Below, piece after piece: positions 63,052-64,000 of a stretch of 64,000 nucleotides of DNA. Source of the DNA: JAXGXJ01 sp963829545 (lineage in GTDB: Bacteria > Actinomycetota > Thermoleophilia > RBG-16-64-13); NCBI GenBank assembly GCA_963829545.1, contig CAWHIX010000008.1, forward strand, positions 1 through 64,000, given 5' to 3'. The notes under the pieces are model-generated. The model saw only the letters and a program-made list of their open reading frames with translations. It was not told where the DNA came from and searched no databases. The stretch's first letter is position 1. Each line of letters begins with the position of its first letter. The translations under genes and the position numbers were made by a program.

Positions 63052-63062
63052 AAGGGAGTCAC

Positions 63063-63422
63063 ATGGCTCAGTGGAATGAACTGACCGATCTGCTAGGAGA
63101 TCGTCCTTTCGTGATCACCGCCGTGCGCCTGACGACCGGCGACATCACCATCAAGGGGGAATTCGAACTCCCACCGCTGGCCGGTCTCCGCTATGAGGAC
63201 CAAGTGTTCGTGAGCGAGTTCGTGCGCTGTCATGGGTCGATCAAGTACATGGAAAAGGCCTTCGGGATCAGCTACCCGACGGTCAAGAACAGGCTGAACC
63301 GCATCGTGCAGCAGATGCAGTTGGTGGAAGTCGAGCATGTTTCCGCGCGCGACGAAGTCTTCGATCTGCTCGAGCGGGGCGAGATCTCGGTGGAGGAGGC
63401 AACGGAAAGGCTGGAGCGATGA
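63063..63422 (+). CDS. DUF2089-family regulator-like protein
   Basis: 119 residues from ATG 63063. FELPPLAGLRYEDQVFVSEF and VRCHGSIKYMEKAFGISYPT, then VKNRLNRIVQQM, are the DUF2089 helix-turn-helix-like block. The C-terminal part (DEVFDLLERGEISVEEATER) is a SHOCT-like helix pair. These proteins lead operons with small membrane proteins and YvlB-like proteins in Gram-positive bacteria and are thought to regulate them. The stop overlaps ATG 63419 (ATGA). Confidence 0.8.
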   Translation: MAQWNELTDLLGDRPFVITAVRLTTGDITIKGEFELPPLAGLRYEDQVFVSEFVRCHGSIKYMEKAFGISYPTVKNRLNRIVQQMQLVEVEHVSARDEVFDLLERGEISVEEATERLER

Positions 63423-63437
63423 AGATGCCCGCCGTAC

Positions 63438-63710
63438 GTGGTCTCGATGCGTATCGAGGAGGAGGAACGCACCAGGTTCCGTCTCTGGTTCCCTCTGTTC
63501 ATCCTGTGGCCGCTGGTCCTGGCTCTCTTGCTGCTGACCCTCGTGATCACCTTGCTCGTGGACCTGGCGAGCCTGATGTCCCGGGGCAGCCCGCGCTACA
63601 CGCGCTTCGCCCTCGGCTGTATGGGAGTGATAGGCGAGACTCGGGGCACCGAGGTCTTCGTCCAGGAGAGACGCAACAGAAACCGCACCGTCGCCCTGAC
63701 GGTGCGCTGA
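63438..63710 (+). CDS. Small membrane protein of the DUF2089 operon
   Basis: 90 residues if GTG 63438 is the start, 87 from ATG 63447. Neither has a clear ribosome site. ATG 63419, which overlaps the DUF2089 stop as ATGA, is out of frame, so an indel near 63435 is possible (then MKMPA plus VSMRIEEEERTR). RTRFRLWFPLFILWPLVLAL and LLLTLVITLLVDLASL form one or two membrane helices. The C-terminus is basic and soluble. The family is unknown. Confidence 0.6.
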   Translation: MVSMRIEEEERTRFRLWFPLFILWPLVLALLLLTLVITLLVDLASLMSRGSPRYTRFALGCMGVIGETRGTEVFVQERRNRNRTVALTVR

Positions 63711-63726
63711 CGAAAAGGAGAACATC

Positions 63727-64000
63727 GTGAGTGCTGATCGGACTCGTATCCTCGACCTTCTGGCCGCCGGCAAGGTGACCGCGGAGGAGGCCTCTCGCCT
63801 GCTGGACGCTCTCGACTCGGTGGCCGCCAAACCGGCGGAACCGGACCAGCCGACGAAGGAGGCCAGTGCCACTCCCGCGGGTCTGCCCAAGTTCATCTAC
63901 GTGAAGGTGGTCAGCGAGAAAGGCGACAACGTCAACGTCAAGATCCCTCTCAGCCTGGTGAGAGCCGGCCTCAAGCTGACCTCGTTCATCCCTCAGCCGG
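63727..64000 (+). CDS. SHOCT-like / YvlB N-terminal-type protein (partial, runs off the window)
   Basis: At least 91 residues from GTG 63727 (AAAAGGAG at 63713). RILDLLAAGKVTAEEASRLL and DALDSVAAKPAEPD form the short helical SHOCT-like element. Then KFIYVKVVSEKGDNVNVKIP and LSLVRAGLKLTSFIPQP begin a beta domain. This is the N-terminal layout of proteins next to DUF2089 genes (LiaX/YvlB-like). The C-terminus lies beyond base 64000. Confidence 0.75.
   Translation, partial: MSADRTRILDLLAAGKVTAEEASRLLDALDSVAAKPAEPDQPTKEASATPAGLPKFIYVKVVSEKGDNVNVKIPLSLVRAGLKLTSFIPQP

Overview
The window is high-GC bacterial chromosome. It probably comes from an uncultivated anaerobic or facultative actinobacterium. 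This is inferred from GTG and TTG starts, Thr-rich 'TTTT' linkers in exported lipoproteins, S-layer homology modules, two glycyl radical enzymes, oligopeptide-type ABC transport and two apparent selenoproteins. No rRNA, tRNA or CRISPR was found. The sequence carries about 30 single-base frame breaks, and many lie inside genes whose motifs are otherwise intact. I read most of them as consensus indels rather than gene death, and I give whole-gene coordinates across each break.

Layout: 0-4.3 kb is accessory sequence with broken hypothetical genes, an IS21-type transposase remnant, and a decayed IS256-family element inserted next to one copy of a 60-bp dispersed repeat. 4.4-12.7 kb holds envelope and secreted proteins: a HEAT-repeat membrane protein, two zinc-ribbon membrane proteins, a lipoprotein, an SLH protein and two small exported proteins. 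Two of these are preceded by near-identical TTGAC-N16-TATACT promoters. 12.8-36.3 kb is a catabolic island: nitroreductase, flavin reductase, two HSL-like esterases, SnoaL-like proteins, an FAD oxidoreductase, an old-yellow-enzyme/FeS reductase and an MFS exporter. It also holds two glycyl radical enzymes that share one activase, a divergent TetR gene with a perfect palindromic operator, a URO-D remnant, and a complete dppBCDF-cupin-SBP operon.

36.3-42.1 kb is the most interesting part. A DUF169 protein is followed by two divergently transcribed genes, a polytopic membrane protein and a DsrE-family protein. Each has an in-frame UGA followed, exactly 11 nt later, by a SECIS-like hairpin. They adjoin an ArsR regulator and a NifS-like cysteine desulfurase, then small metal-associated proteins (DUF2680, DUF305, SHOCT). 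I propose this as a selenium/sulfur handling module.

42.1-64 kb mixes housekeeping and accessory genes: two MFS transporters, a CocE-type hydrolase with a SnoaL protein and an SDR, a cysteine synthase, a cupredoxin, an ABC-2 exporter, serA-serC, a PadR/sensor pair, and a DUF2089-led operon that runs off the right edge.
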